A DNA stretch of 37,616 nt from Emticicia sp. (GCA_017495105.1 JAFEIL010000123.1:1-37616); one strand, 5' to 3'. Positions 17,328-25,652 are shown, numbered from the stretch's first letter. Translations and numbers: made by a program. Notes: generated by a model not told the origin, from the letters alone.

Positions 17328-17744
17328 CTAAACGCAAGTAGGGCAAGTTCCCTGTATCAACATATTTACTTCGGTGCGTTTATATCCTTCTGGCAAATTA
17401 ATGACAGGAATATAAACACTTTCTATACAAGTTGTATTTCCGCACGCCAAGCATTTAAAATGGACGTGGTCATGATGATGGTTTTCATGGCTACATTCCG
17501 AAACCTTACACATGGCGTATTTAGTACCACCTTCGTCGTCTAAAACTTTGTGTACAATGCCTTTCTCGACAAAAGTTTTGAGTGTACGGTAGATTGTCAC
17601 ACGGTCGAAGCGTTGCCCAAATAGGGATTCCAAGTCTCCATGCGAAAGTGCGTGGTTATTGTTTTGGAAAGACTGCAATATATCTGCCCGACAGCCAGTG
17701 TGGCGAAGGTCATATTCTTTAAGTGTATCTTTAAAGGGATTCAT
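17328..17744 (-). CDS. Fur-family metalloregulator
   Basis: Repressor of 138 residues. The winged helix is at about 1-80 (HALSHGDLESLFGQRFDRVTIYRTLKTFVEKGIVHKV) and a metal-binding dimerisation domain follows. It keeps the structural zinc cysteines Cys98/Cys101 (CLACG) and Cys134/Cys137 (CPTC) and a striking His cluster (HENHHHDHVHF at 87-97), more like Zur or PerR than Fur. Which metal or signal it senses cannot be told. It lies 12 bases after the ABC exporter stop, so the two are probably co-transcribed. The 7-1-7 palindromes near hemA are candidate targets for a Fur-family protein, this one or another. Confidence 0.9.
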   Translation of the reverse strand: MNPFKDTLKEYDLRHTGCRADILQSFQNNNHALSHGDLESLFGQRFDRVTIYRTLKTFVEKGIVHKVLDDEGGTKYAMCKVSECSHENHHHDHVHFKCLACGNTTCIESVYIPVINLPEGYKRTEVNMLIQGTCPTCV

Positions 17745-17756
17745 ATCTGTCTACGT

Positions 17757-19673
17757 TTATTCGACTAGTAAATTTACGTTATCAAACTGTAATTTCACCA
17801 AGTTTGCATAAATTCCTCCTTCGGGGCTGTTTTCTGCTTTCAAAATCAACTCGTCGTGACTTCCCGATTCGGCGATTTCACCATCTTTCAAAACATAAAT
17901 TGTATCAACATTTCTAATTGTAGCCAATCTATGAGCAATGATGACAGTCGTGCGGTTTTTCATCAATTCATCGAGGGCGTCTTGCACTAACTTTTCTGAT
18001 TCAGAATCTAAAGCACTTGTGGCTTCGTCAAGTATTAAAATCGAAGGGTCTTTCAAAATTGCACGAGCAATGGCTACACGTTGGCGTTGCCCGCCCGAAA
18101 GTTTCACGCCACGTTCACCTACGACTGTCTCAAATTTATCAGGGAAAGATTCTATAAACTCATAAGCATTTGCTTTTTGAGCGGCATCAAGCACTTCTTG
18201 GCGAGTGGCATTAGGTTTTCCATAGGCAATGTTTTCATAGATAGTTCCGCCAAAAAGCATTACTTCTTGTGGTACAATCGCAATATTGCTACGAAGCTCG
18301 GTTACGTCTTGCGTAGCAATGTTTTGTCCGTCAATAGTTATTTTACCATTTTTAAGTGGGTAAAGTTTCATTAATAGCTGTACAATTGTTGATTTTCCTG
18401 CACCACTATGACCAACAATAGCTATTTTTTCACCAGATTTGATTGAAAGCGATAATTCTTTCAGAATCGTTACATCGGGACGAGAAGGATACGCAAAACC
18501 TACTTTATCGAATACAATATTTCCATCAGCTTTCTTGAAAACTGGATTTTTACTTACATCAACCTCTGATTCTTCGTCCAAAATCTCCAAAATTCTCTCT
18601 GAAGCTCCAACTGTACGTTGAATTTGAGCATACATATCCCCCAAACCACCGACCGAACCACCAATAAAACCAGTATAAAGTATAAAAGTAAATAAATCTT
18701 GAAAGGCAAGTTCGCCTGTTAATACTAAATTTCCACCATACCATACAACACCCACAACGCCACCAAACAAAACCGATATGATAAACGAAATAAAACCACC
18801 TCTGAAGGTTGCTGCTTTTAGGGCATAATCAACTACTCGTTGGATAGAAGTATCATAGCGATTTACTTCCAAACGCTCATTTGTAAATGCCTTTACAACA
18901 TTGACAGATTGAAGCGTTTCTTCTACGATGATATTTGTTTGAGCCAATTCGTCTTGAACTTTTTTAGAATTTTTTCTAATAAATTTACCAAAAACAATGG
19001 CCGCTACTACTAAAAATGGAAATGTTGAAAGCATAAAAAGCGTGAGTTTTCCCGAAAGCATCGAAATCAGAACTACACCACCAACAAGCGTAAAAACTTG
19101 GCGGAATAATTCGGCGAGCGTAATTGAAAGTACATCTTGAAGCTGAGTAACATCTGATGTGATTCGGCTCATGAGTTCACCAACTCGGCTTTTTTCAAAA
19201 AACGAAATCGGCAAAGTGATAATTTTTGTATAAAGTTCTTTACGTAAATCACGCATCGAACGCTCCGAAACTCTTGAAAAAGTATAAACTCGTAGAAATG
19301 AAAACGCCGCTTGCATGATAAGCAAGGCAACAAAAAGAAATGTTACTTCGTTGAGGGTGAGGTTATTAGAAGAACTAAAAATATGCTGAAACTTCTGAAT
19401 GCCAATGTTTCCGCCCATCATGTTTGGCGTTTGCACAGCGGCCGATGAGTTTTTAGGTGAAACAATCGCTCCAACCATTTGGCCCATCAACAAAGGCACA
19501 CTCATGGAGGTAATTTGTGACAAAACCAAGAATATAAAACCGATGGCAAATGTACCTTTGTAGGGTAATGTAAATCTAAAAATCTTTAATGCTTTCTTGA
19601 AACCTTCTTTTGTTACCTTTTTTTTATCTGCTTCCGAAACACCCGCTCCAAAACTACTACTTCTTTTTGCCAT
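17757..19673 (-). CDS. ABC exporter, fused permease and ATPase (MsbA-like)
   Basis: Half-transporter of 638 residues that should act as a homodimer in the inner membrane. Six membrane helices (about 40-350) are followed by a nucleotide-binding domain: Walker A GHSGAGKST, signature LSGGQRQRVAIARAI, Walker B ILILDEATSALDSE, and switch His in IIAHRLATI. The permease has the typical FFEKSRVGELMSRITSD coupling segment. Lipid or drug export is the family role; the substrate is unknown. It is the first gene of a probable two-gene unit with the Fur-family regulator, which suggests metal- or stress-linked expression. gldB lies about 70 bases upstream on the same strand. Confidence 0.9.
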   Translation of the reverse strand: MAKRSSSFGAGVSEADKKKVTKEGFKKALKIFRFTLPYKGTFAIGFIFLVLSQITSMSVPLLMGQMVGAIVSPKNSSAAVQTPNMMGGNIGIQKFQHIFSSSNNLTLNEVTFLFVALLIMQAAFSFLRVYTFSRVSERSMRDLRKELYTKIITLPISFFEKSRVGELMSRITSDVTQLQDVLSITLAELFRQVFTLVGGVVLISMLSGKLTLFMLSTFPFLVVAAIVFGKFIRKNSKKVQDELAQTNIIVEETLQSVNVVKAFTNERLEVNRYDTSIQRVVDYALKAATFRGGFISFIISVLFGGVVGVVWYGGNLVLTGELAFQDLFTFILYTGFIGGSVGGLGDMYAQIQRTVGASERILEILDEESEVDVSKNPVFKKADGNIVFDKVGFAYPSRPDVTILKELSLSIKSGEKIAIVGHSGAGKSTIVQLLMKLYPLKNGKITIDGQNIATQDVTELRSNIAIVPQEVMLFGGTIYENIAYGKPNATRQEVLDAAQKANAYEFIESFPDKFETVVGERGVKLSGGQRQRVAIARAILKDPSILILDEATSALDSESEKLVQDALDELMKNRTTVIIAHRLATIRNVDTIYVLKDGEIAESGSHDELILKAENSPEGGIYANLVKLQFDNVNLLVE

Positions 19674-19741
19674 GTTTATTTACCTTCAACGGTTATTAAA
19701 ATTTGCTCATCTATCTCTAACAATTACAGAAACCTTATAAA

Positions 19742-20740
19742 TCAATCTTCTAATTGCCCTTTATATTTAGATTTCTCGAAAATGTCACGGGCATTTGAGT
19801 TTTTCATCATTTCAATTAACGAAATTGAAGGGTTTTCAGTTCGGTAACGGCTCACAATTCGCCATCCGAGCCATTGTCCGATACGGCCAGGACAGTCGTT
19901 TCCAACTTCAAAAACCTTCGGACGGTCGCCGAGGTATTTCTCTTTGGTGCGGTCATTGGTTTCGTAGAGTAATTGATTGTCAATAAAATGCCCCCAAACC
20001 AAATCTTGTGAATTCCAAGTTTTAGTCATATTTGAGTCGGCGTAAGCAATCACAAGCGAGTCAGCCACATCGGGCAACATCTCACGAGTAAAGACATAGC
20101 TTTTCCCATAATAAACCATATCACTCAAAAGCGTATGGTCATTAGGGTCGATTGAATTGTATTTTTTTGATAAAATTGTCAGTATTGACGGTACGATATA
20201 GGGCTTATCAAACCTCTGAAGTAGATATTGAGGGTATTGCGGACGGTATTTTGCTTTCGGTCCAAGGAACGTTTCAAGAGGTATCACAATCATGTCGTCA
20301 GATACCATTAGCTCCAAATCAAGTGCCGTAAAAGTGGTGATAATTTGTGGTTCTTTAAAGTCGGGATAATAGTATTTAATGTGCTTGAAAGCAGTTTCTA
20401 GTTGATTTTTTAAATCACTAAGATTGCCAAATGATTTCTTTGTGTCTTCGTAAAATGCTTGAGTATCTGAGTTATTGTGAATCAAATACAACCTATTGAT
20501 GAATGCAGTATCTTCGGGAGAAGTCTGATAAAACATATTAACGAACTTAATGTTTTTCGATAAAAATTCTTTTATTTGTTCTTTAGTTTTTAAACGCATC
20601 ATTGCCTCGTCAAATCTCAGAATATCAACTTTTACTGAGATATTAGAGGTATCAATAGTTTCAGAGTTTTGACAAGAAACTAAGAAAAAAAAGTAGATTA
20701 TTAAGCCAACCGTAATAGGGCCTACGAAACGTAATTTCAT
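19742..20740 (-). CDS. gldB: Gliding motility lipoprotein GldB
   Basis: Lipoprotein needed for gliding in Flavobacterium-type bacteria. The signal ends LVSCQNS with Cys23 lipidated. The family blocks can be read: VDILRFDEAMMRL, FVNMFYQTSPED, YYYPDFKEPQIITTFTALD, PLETFLGPKAKYRPQYPQYL and DCPGRIGQWLGWRIVSRY. At 332 residues the length is normal. Presence of gldB is consistent with a gliding member of the phylum, though the other gld genes are not in this window. Divergent from the PpiD-type foldase gene across 372 bases (20741-21112), which hold a promoter for that gene and nothing else I can name. Confidence 0.9.
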   Translation of the reverse strand: MKLRFVGPITVGLIIYFFFLVSCQNSETIDTSNISVKVDILRFDEAMMRLKTKEQIKEFLSKNIKFVNMFYQTSPEDTAFINRLYLIHNNSDTQAFYEDTKKSFGNLSDLKNQLETAFKHIKYYYPDFKEPQIITTFTALDLELMVSDDMIVIPLETFLGPKAKYRPQYPQYLLQRFDKPYIVPSILTILSKKYNSIDPNDHTLLSDMVYYGKSYVFTREMLPDVADSLVIAYADSNMTKTWNSQDLVWGHFIDNQLLYETNDRTKEKYLGDRPKVFEVGNDCPGRIGQWLGWRIVSRYRTENPSISLIEMMKNSNARDIFEKSKYKGQLED

Positions 20741-20995
20741 AAATAGATTAAATGTTTTTTAAAAAACGCACAAAAATAGATAAATATTTGGCTCGAATCA
20801 TCTAATTTTAAAAGGTTGCACTTCAAACACAAACTTGCAGGAGGCTTGATTGAAATAATTAGGTAAATTATAAAACATTTTATTAATCTGGATATTTTTT
20901 TGCTAATATTTAAGGACTGAACGAAGTTTAAGGAACAAAAAGCTATATTTGGCATAAAACTTGTTAAAATAAGCTAATATATCAATTGGATTTTC

Positions 20996-21026
20996 TTGAT
21001 AATCTATATTAATCTGCTTATTTTTG
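20996..21026 (+). promoter_or_regulatory. Bacteroidota-type promoter of the PpiD-like gene
   Basis: TTG at 20996-20998, a 20-base spacer, then TATTTTTG at 21019-21026, a perfect TAnnTTTG. It predicts a leader of about 80 bases before the ATG at 21113. Confidence 0.6.
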
Positions 21027-21112
21027 CACCTCAATTTTTTTGAAGAAAATAAAAAAACAATTATCAGGCATTTAAAAAATCCTAAAAGTCCAGTAATTAA
21101 TTAAAAAAACAA

Positions 21113-23251
21113 ATGGCTTTAATAAACAAAATTCGTGAGCGTTCAGGTGTTGCAGTCGTAGTTATCGCAGTTGCACTCATTTTATTCATTGTCGGAGGAG
21201 ATTTATTCGGAGGAAATGGTAAAAGTGGCTTGTTTAGTAGTAATGATAATAAAATTGGTGAAATCGCAGGTACTAGTATTGACTACCAAGCATTTCAAGT
21301 AAAATTAGATGTAGCTCGTGCCAATTATGAGCAACAAGCTGGAAGAGCTTTACAAGAGCAAGAAATTCAGCAATTACGTAGCCAAGTTTGGGAACAAATG
21401 ATTTTTGACATTACTTATAAAGCCGAATTCGAGAAACTCGGTTTGAAAGTTACGCCAGATGAGCTTCGTGAAATGGTTCAAGGTACTAAAAACCTTAGCC
21501 CAATCATTAAACAACAATTTACTGACCCACAAACTGGACAGTATGACCGTAACCGTCACATTGAATTTATCAATGCTGCTGCTGCCAATCAATTGCCTGC
21601 CCCACAAAAAGCAGCTTGGGACCAAATCAAAGAACAAGCAATTCAGCAACGTTTGTTGGAGAAATATAACGCTTTGCTTTCTTCATCTTCGTTTATAACA
21701 ACTGCCGAAGCTAAAAGAGAGTACGATGCAACAGCGACTAAAGCAGATGCTCGCTACTTATATGTACCTTTCACAAGTGTGATTGACACTACTATAAAAG
21801 TTACCGATAGCCAATTGTCAGATTATTTGAGCAAGCATAAAGAAGAATTTAAAGGTTACGATAGTCGTTCACTTGATTACGTTGTGTATCAAGTAATGCC
21901 TACCAAAGAGGATAGTGCAGCTTTATATGAAGACATCAAGAGTTTTGCCAAAGGTTTAGCTGCTGCTAAAGACGCGAAAGCTTATGCTGCCCTTAACTCA
22001 GATAGCCGTGTGCCTTATGAGCGTAGTGCCAACGAATTGACGCCTACATTAAAAACAGCTTTGGCTACTGCCATTCAAGGTGCAGTGATTGGGCCATTTA
22101 AGGAAGATAATACTTACTCAATCTACAAATATGAAGGTACGGCAACTGACTCACTTTATTCAGCTCGTGCAAGTCATATCTTAATACGTGCCGATAAAAC
22201 GGCTCCAGATTCGGTAAAAGCAATTGCTCGTGCCAAAGCACAAGATATTTTAAGTCAATTGAATCAAGGTGCTGACTTCGCAACTTTGGCTCGTGCAAAT
22301 AGCCAAGATGGTTCAGCTCAACAAGGTGGTGATTTAGGTACATTCAAAAACAACGGCACAATGGTTAAACCATTTGAGTCTGCAGTTTTTGCAATGGGAG
22401 GTGTTGGTTTAGTACCGAATATAGTTGAAACAGACTTTGGTTTTCACATTATTAAGGTAACAGAAGGGAAATCAAATACTAAGTATAAAATTGCTACTAT
22501 CAGCCGTGAATTGCAAGCGAGTGAAAGCACAAGGAATGCAATTTATCAAAAAGCAGAAACATTGCGTGCAAGTAATAATTCTAAAGAAGCATTTGAAGCA
22601 GCGGTTAAAAAAGATGGTAAATTAGTTATATTAAAAGCTGATAAGGTTTTTCCTGAAGCTTCGACATTCAATACTATCCAAAATGCACGTGAAGTTGTAT
22701 TGTGGGCATTTAATGACGATACAAGTGTAGGCGAAGTTTCTGACCGTGTATTTGAAGTGGGTGACAACTTTATCATTGCGGCTGTAACTGCTAAAACTGA
22801 AAAAGATAGTCCAAAAGCTGATGATTTTAAAGATGCGATTACTGCTAAAGTGCGTAATGAAGTGAAAGCAGAGCAAATCTTGAAAAAACTTGGAACACCA
22901 TCTGGTGCTTTAGAGCAAGCAGCTCAAAAATACGGTGCTGGTGCTTTGGTTGAAACTGCAACTGAAATTAACCTAATGGCTGGTATGTTGACATCTCCAG
23001 GAATCGACCCGATTGCAATTGGAAAAATCTTCGGTTTACAAACTGGCAAACGTTCTAAGCCATTTGTAGGTGAAAACGGTGTATTTGTAGTTGAAACAAC
23101 TAAACTTACAAAAGCTCCTGAAATTGCAGATTATACACAGTACAAAAACCAAATCACACAACGTAATGGTGGATATGGTGCTTCGTACATGGCAAATCAA
23201 GCTATCCGTGACAATGCAAATATCAAAGATAACAGAGCTAAATTCTTCTGA
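21113..23251 (+). CDS. PpiD-like periplasmic peptidyl-prolyl isomerase/foldase
   Basis: Membrane-anchored chaperone of 712 residues. One N-terminal membrane helix (about 12-32, GVAVVVIAVALILFIVGGD) is followed by a SurA/PpiD-type N-domain (about 40-220) and a PpiC/parvulin domain at about 350-455 (ARASHILIRADKTAPDSVKA, GADFATLARANSQDGSAQQG, GDLGTF, ETDFGFHIIKV). A long C-terminal helical region completes the fold. It should help fold outer membrane and exported proteins. The start ATG fits the family N-terminus MALINKIRERSG. A promoter lies upstream and a strong terminator downstream, so it is a single-gene unit and marks the left edge of the bacteriocin-like island. Confidence 0.9.
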   Translation: MALINKIRERSGVAVVVIAVALILFIVGGDLFGGNGKSGLFSSNDNKIGEIAGTSIDYQAFQVKLDVARANYEQQAGRALQEQEIQQLRSQVWEQMIFDITYKAEFEKLGLKVTPDELREMVQGTKNLSPIIKQQFTDPQTGQYDRNRHIEFINAAAANQLPAPQKAAWDQIKEQAIQQRLLEKYNALLSSSSFITTAEAKREYDATATKADARYLYVPFTSVIDTTIKVTDSQLSDYLSKHKEEFKGYDSRSLDYVVYQVMPTKEDSAALYEDIKSFAKGLAAAKDAKAYAALNSDSRVPYERSANELTPTLKTALATAIQGAVIGPFKEDNTYSIYKYEGTATDSLYSARASHILIRADKTAPDSVKAIARAKAQDILSQLNQGADFATLARANSQDGSAQQGGDLGTFKNNGTMVKPFESAVFAMGGVGLVPNIVETDFGFHIIKVTEGKSNTKYKIATISRELQASESTRNAIYQKAETLRASNNSKEAFEAAVKKDGKLVILKADKVFPEASTFNTIQNAREVVLWAFNDDTSVGEVSDRVFEVGDNFIIAAVTAKTEKDSPKADDFKDAITAKVRNEVKAEQILKKLGTPSGALEQAAQKYGAGALVETATEINLMAGMLTSPGIDPIAIGKIFGLQTGKRSKPFVGENGVFVVETTKLTKAPEIADYTQYKNQITQRNGGYGASYMANQAIRDNANIKDNRAKFF

Positions 23252-23273
23252 TAAATCTTAAAAGTTATATTTT

Positions 23274-23317
23274 AAAAAAAGGAGAAATATCGGAAGGTAT
23301 TTCTCCTTTTTTTGTGG
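23274..23317 (+). terminator. Terminator after the PpiD-like gene
   Basis: AAAAAAAGGAGAAATA pairs with TATTTCTCCTTTTTTT around a short loop, 23 bases after the stop. The first island repeat starts about ten bases later. Confidence 0.85.
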
Positions 23318-23321
23318 TCTC

Positions 23322-23512
23322 ATTCATAAATTATTCCTCACAGGAATAATTTAGTCCTGATAAAATTTGACAATTTAAAGATTAAATATGACTTTTGAAC
23401 CAACAAACTGCTGCAGAAGTTTGGAGTTTTAAATTTTAACTTTTAAATTTTAGAAATTATGCAAACGTTAATGTTAGAAAATTATGGTACATTAGAATTG
23501 AGTTTTGATGAG
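23322..23512 (+). repeat. Island repeat A, copy 1 (hairpin, promoter and leader codons)
   Basis: A 191-base unit identical by eye to 25702-25892 and near-identical to 28439-28642. It holds a perfect 11-bp hairpin at 23328-23352 (AAATTATTCCT, CAC, AGGAATAATTT), a promoter, a direct repeat of TTTTAAATTTTA just before the ATG, and the first 18 codons of a bacteriocin leader. The identity stops inside the leader. Confidence 0.92.
23366..23397 (+). promoter_or_regulatory. Promoter inside island repeat A
   Basis: TTTG at 23366-23369, a 20-base spacer, then GACTTTTG at 23390-23397 (7 of 8 to TAnnTTTG). The same elements recur at 25746-25777 and 28483-28514. The hairpin lies 13 bases upstream, at an activator or operator position. 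Predicted leader is about 55 bases. Confidence 0.55.
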
Positions 23513-23690
23513 ATGCAAGTTACCGATGGAGGAGGACAACCAAAGCCAGGTAGTGATTTTTGGTGGGGTATCCGCTTGGGAAGCAGTCAAGTATGGCTGG
23601 GGAAAAGCGGACGAGGCAGTTGGAAATAAAGGCGGGTCAGGAGCCTATCATGATATAATGAGTTCATCAAACCACGGTGGAATTAGATGA
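23459..23690 (+). CDS. Bacteriocin-like precursor 1, frame interrupted
   Basis: Secreted peptide precursor with a double-glycine leader (MQTLMLENYGTLELSFDE, then MQVTDGG; cleavage after residue 25). As written the frame drifts at a T5 run (23557-23561) and stops at 23627-23629 after 56 residues. Dropping one T gives a 76-residue precursor with the core GQPKPGSDF, then GGVSAWEAVKYGWGKADEA, ending SSSNHGGIR. That corrected frame matches the length of precursors 2 and 3 (74 and 73) and stops in an ATGA overlap with the CPBP gene, as expected for coupled genes. So the second frame is very likely the true one. Either the gene is newly inactivated or the base is a sequencing error. The core is Gly-rich with no Cys. 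Confidence 0.75.
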
Positions 23691-24295
23691 TTAAAAAACA
23701 GGAAAAAAATCCCAAACTTTTAGCAGTTTGGGATTTTACAATATTCAGTTTAAAGTTTACTGTACTTCTAAAAACATTTCTCTTGTTTTTGAAACAGCCT
23801 ATTTTTAAAACTAATCTAAAAAGTTTTAAAGATAATCTCTCAGATATTTTATTCTATTTCATTTTTAATATTATTGTCACGTTTGTTTTTTTAGGTCTAA
23901 TTTATTTAAGTGTTGTTTCAGGGTTCAATAGATTTCCGATAAATAAAGCAACTAATGAAGTATATTCCTTATCTACCCTATTTTTTTGGTTAATCCTATC
24001 TCCAGTAATTGAAGAATTAATTTTTAGGTTTCCATTATTCTTATATTATGATTCAAAAAAAATTAAAGTTGCGTATTATTTTTCTTCAGTTGTTTTCTCA
24101 TTAATTCATATTTTCAAATTTGATTTTGACGATTATCTAATTTTAAACTGTTGTCTCATTTTGACCCCGATATTTTTTGGGGGATTAATGCTTGGCTATA
24201 TAAGAATAATATATGGATTAAAGTTTTCCATTTTATTACACATTTTGCATAATTTTGGGCTATTAATCTTTGGGTTTCTTTTTAGTTATGCCTGA
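23687..24295 (+). CDS. CPBP-family intramembrane protease, putative immunity or processing protein
   Basis: Membrane protein of 202 residues with the CPBP (Abi) motifs: Glu109-Glu110 and Arg114 (SPVIEELIFRF), His141 (SLIHIFKF) and His188-Asn189 (LHILHNFG). CPBP proteins next to bacteriocin genes often give self-immunity; others process prenylated or membrane proteins. The ATG overlaps the precursor 1 stop by four bases (ATGA), so translation is probably coupled. A terminator-like hairpin (23706-23737) lies within its first codons. By eye it is AT-richer than the transport genes. Repeat B copy 1 follows. Confidence 0.75.
   Translation: MIKKQEKNPKLLAVWDFTIFSLKFTVLLKTFLLFLKQPIFKTNLKSFKDNLSDILFYFIFNIIVTFVFLGLIYLSVVSGFNRFPINKATNEVYSLSTLFFWLILSPVIEELIFRFPLFLYYDSKKIKVAYYFSSVVFSLIHIFKFDFDDYLILNCCLILTPIFFGGLMLGYIRIIYGLKFSILLHILHNFGLLIFGFLFSYA
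23706..23737 (+). terminator. Terminator-like hairpin after precursor 1
   Basis: AAAATCCCAAAC at 23706-23717 and GTTTGGGATTTT at 23726-23737 form a perfect 12-bp stem with an 8-base loop. It is inside codons 7-17 of the CPBP gene, so complete termination there would silence it. Precursors 2 and 3/4 have a hairpin at the same relative place, so it may act as an attenuator or an mRNA 3' stabiliser. Confidence 0.6.
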
Positions 24296-24314
24296 AATTT
24301 CGTTGTCCTAAACC

Positions 24315-24432
24315 TAGTTAGGCGAAGTTTTTCATAAGTTCAGCTGATTTTTAAACCGTAGTGGAGCTATCAGTCTAGTTGCCGTAGTGGAGGTACCGCA
24401 GTGGAACTGTTAGTCGTTTTTAAAAGAGCAAT
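24315..24432 (+). repeat. Island repeat B, copy 1
   Basis: Degenerate repeat beginning TAGTTAGGCGAA, with CAGCTGATTTTTAAA, then CCGTAGTGGAGCTAT and TAGTCGTTTTTAAAA, ending GAGCAAT. Related copies are at 26650-26730 and 29492-29578. All three follow the small membrane protein gene of a cassette. Copy 1 is longer because the GTAGTGGAG-like block is repeated. Confidence 0.7.
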
Positions 24433-24453
24433 CTTAAGCAAAACCATCATAAA

Positions 24454-24573
24454 ATGAGCAAACTAAGATTATTATTTCAAGATTTTATCTTTTTAGTTAA
24501 GAAACCTTCAAACCCTGATGCAATCCTAAATTCTTTGAACAACCGTTTAGCAGAATTAAAAAATATTCCCTAA
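24454..24573 (+). CDS. Small 39-residue ORF coupled to the next gene
   Basis: A 39-codon frame (MSKLRLLFQDFIFLVKKPSN to LAELKNIP) ends in TAATG, overlapping the start of the following gene by one base. Tight coupling and lysine/leucine-rich amphipathic composition make it a plausible small protein, not recognised. It could be a leader peptide, a small toxin-like or immunity peptide, or only a translation coupler. Confidence 0.45.
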   Translation: MSKLRLLFQDFIFLVKKPSNPDAILNSLNNRLAELKNIP

Positions 24574-24992
24574 TGATACTGATTAGATTATCTGTTTTTC
24601 TATTGTTGATAACGGTAAATAGCCAAGCTCAACAAATGACTTACGTTAAAAATGGCATAGTTTCGTTAAACGATAAGGTTATTAAACGTCCTCGAGAATT
24701 AAAAAAGATTCTTGAAAAACAAAATTCTCAAGAACTCATGAAAGTTTACAAAAAGTACGTTTGGAAAAAGCGTTCTGCTCAATTTTTCACAGCCATTGCG
24801 GGACTGGGGCTTGTATCAGCCGTTGAAGATGAATTTGGACCAAACCCAAAAATCCACTGGACGTCGGTAGGAATTGCAGTTGGGGCTGCAATCACTGCCG
24901 AATTTTTCCATCGCCCTGCAAATCGAGCTTTGAAAGAAATCGTTGATATTTATAACGAAGAAATCTATTTTCAGCCAAAAAGAAAAATATGA
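24573..24992 (+). CDS. Exported or membrane-linked protein of unknown function
   Basis: A 139-residue protein not recognised. It has a signal peptide (MILIRLSVFLLLITVNSQAQ), a basic helical region (about 40-68) and two short hydrophobic segments (FFTAIAGLGLVSAV and VGIAVGAAITAEFF). Its ATG overlaps the stop of the 39-codon frame. It lies between cassette 1 and the vapBC-type pair, so a role in immunity or envelope function within the island is possible but unproven. A copy of the 16-base island motif begins right after its stop codon. Confidence 0.65.
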   Translation: MILIRLSVFLLLITVNSQAQQMTYVKNGIVSLNDKVIKRPRELKKILEKQNSQELMKVYKKYVWKKRSAQFFTAIAGLGLVSAVEDEFGPNPKIHWTSVGIAVGAAITAEFFHRPANRALKEIVDIYNEEIYFQPKRKI

Positions 24993-25041
24993 CACTCATA
25001 AATTATTCCTCAATTTCATAAAATAGGTATTATTTACTTCA
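24993..25041 (+). repeat. Island 16-base motif, PCAT-type extended copy
   Basis: CATAAATTATTCCTCA at 24997-25012 inside a roughly 48-base block that matches the block in front of the ABC transporter (30508-30556) with about five differences. Here no plus-strand gene follows; the vapC-type stop is convergent at 25039. It may be the scar of a lost gene. Confidence 0.65.
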
Positions 25042-25425
25042 CAACAGTTCATTACTCACCTTCAAATGAGGTACAAAACGAAAATCTTTGAGATTGTAAG
25101 AGCGTAATTCGATTTCGTAGAAACGTGCCGTAGCCGCAATAATCATATCGGGTATTTTGGCTTGGTGAGATAGTTTATAGGCAGAAAGTAGTTGTGTAGC
25201 ATCTTTCATGATTTCTTGCTGAATGGGCAATAGTAAAAATTGTTGCAAATCTTTCTTAATTTTTTCGAGTTCTTTGCCGTTCAATGCACCCTGTAATAGT
25301 TCCATTTCGATGATAGAATTAATACAAAGATTGTCTTTACCAATTTGTTCAATAAAATCGACAACTTTTGGCATTCGGCGAGTATAGTCAATCAAGATAC
25401 AAGTATCAACCAAGATTATTTCCAT
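25039..25425 (-). CDS. PIN-domain ribonuclease toxin (VapC-like)
   Basis: PIN-domain endoribonuclease of 128 residues. The acidic metal-binding residues can be read: Asp7 in ILVDTCILIDYTRR, Glu in SIIEMELLQGAL, and Asp in KIPDMIIAATARFYEIELRS. The C-terminal NLKDFRFVP is also typical. VapC toxins cut tRNA or rRNA and are held by a co-expressed antitoxin. Its start overlaps the antitoxin stop by ten bases. It is on the opposite strand to the bacteriocin cassettes, wedged between cassettes 1 and 2. Confidence 0.87.
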   Translation of the reverse strand: MEIILVDTCILIDYTRRMPKVVDFIEQIGKDNLCINSIIEMELLQGALNGKELEKIKKDLQQFLLLPIQQEIMKDATQLLSAYKLSHQAKIPDMIIAATARFYEIELRSYNLKDFRFVPHLKVSNELL

Positions 25426-25652
25426 TCTTCAGTACGGAGTTTGCGTACATAATCAGCACTGCTTTCGATATTCGAGAATGGTTTAGCATCAATTTCTTTA
25501 TTTGGATGAATGCCATAATCAATCTTTTGTGCAAAATCACGGGCATTGATTTTCTTGGGATTTTGCTCTTGAAAACTCACTTTCAAATATTTCAAAATAC
25601 CTTTCAAAACTTTCTTTTGCTCCGTATTTACTTCCAATATTAATGTTGTCAT
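25416..25652 (-). CDS. Antitoxin partner of the PIN toxin
   Basis: Small acidic/basic protein overlapping the PIN toxin start by ten bases, the classic toxin-antitoxin order with the antitoxin first. The start MTTLILEVNTEQKKVLKGIL at 25652 was chosen over the ATG at 25673 because it fits similar Bacteroidota antitoxins. The N-terminal strand-helix pattern suggests a DNA-binding beta strand; the C-terminal half (SNIESSADYVRKLRTEEWK) looks like the toxin-binding tail. Probably represses its own operon. Confidence 0.75.
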   Translation of the reverse strand: MTTLILEVNTEQKKVLKGILKYLKVSFQEQNPKKINARDFAQKIDYGIHPNKEIDAKPFSNIESSADYVRKLRTEEWK

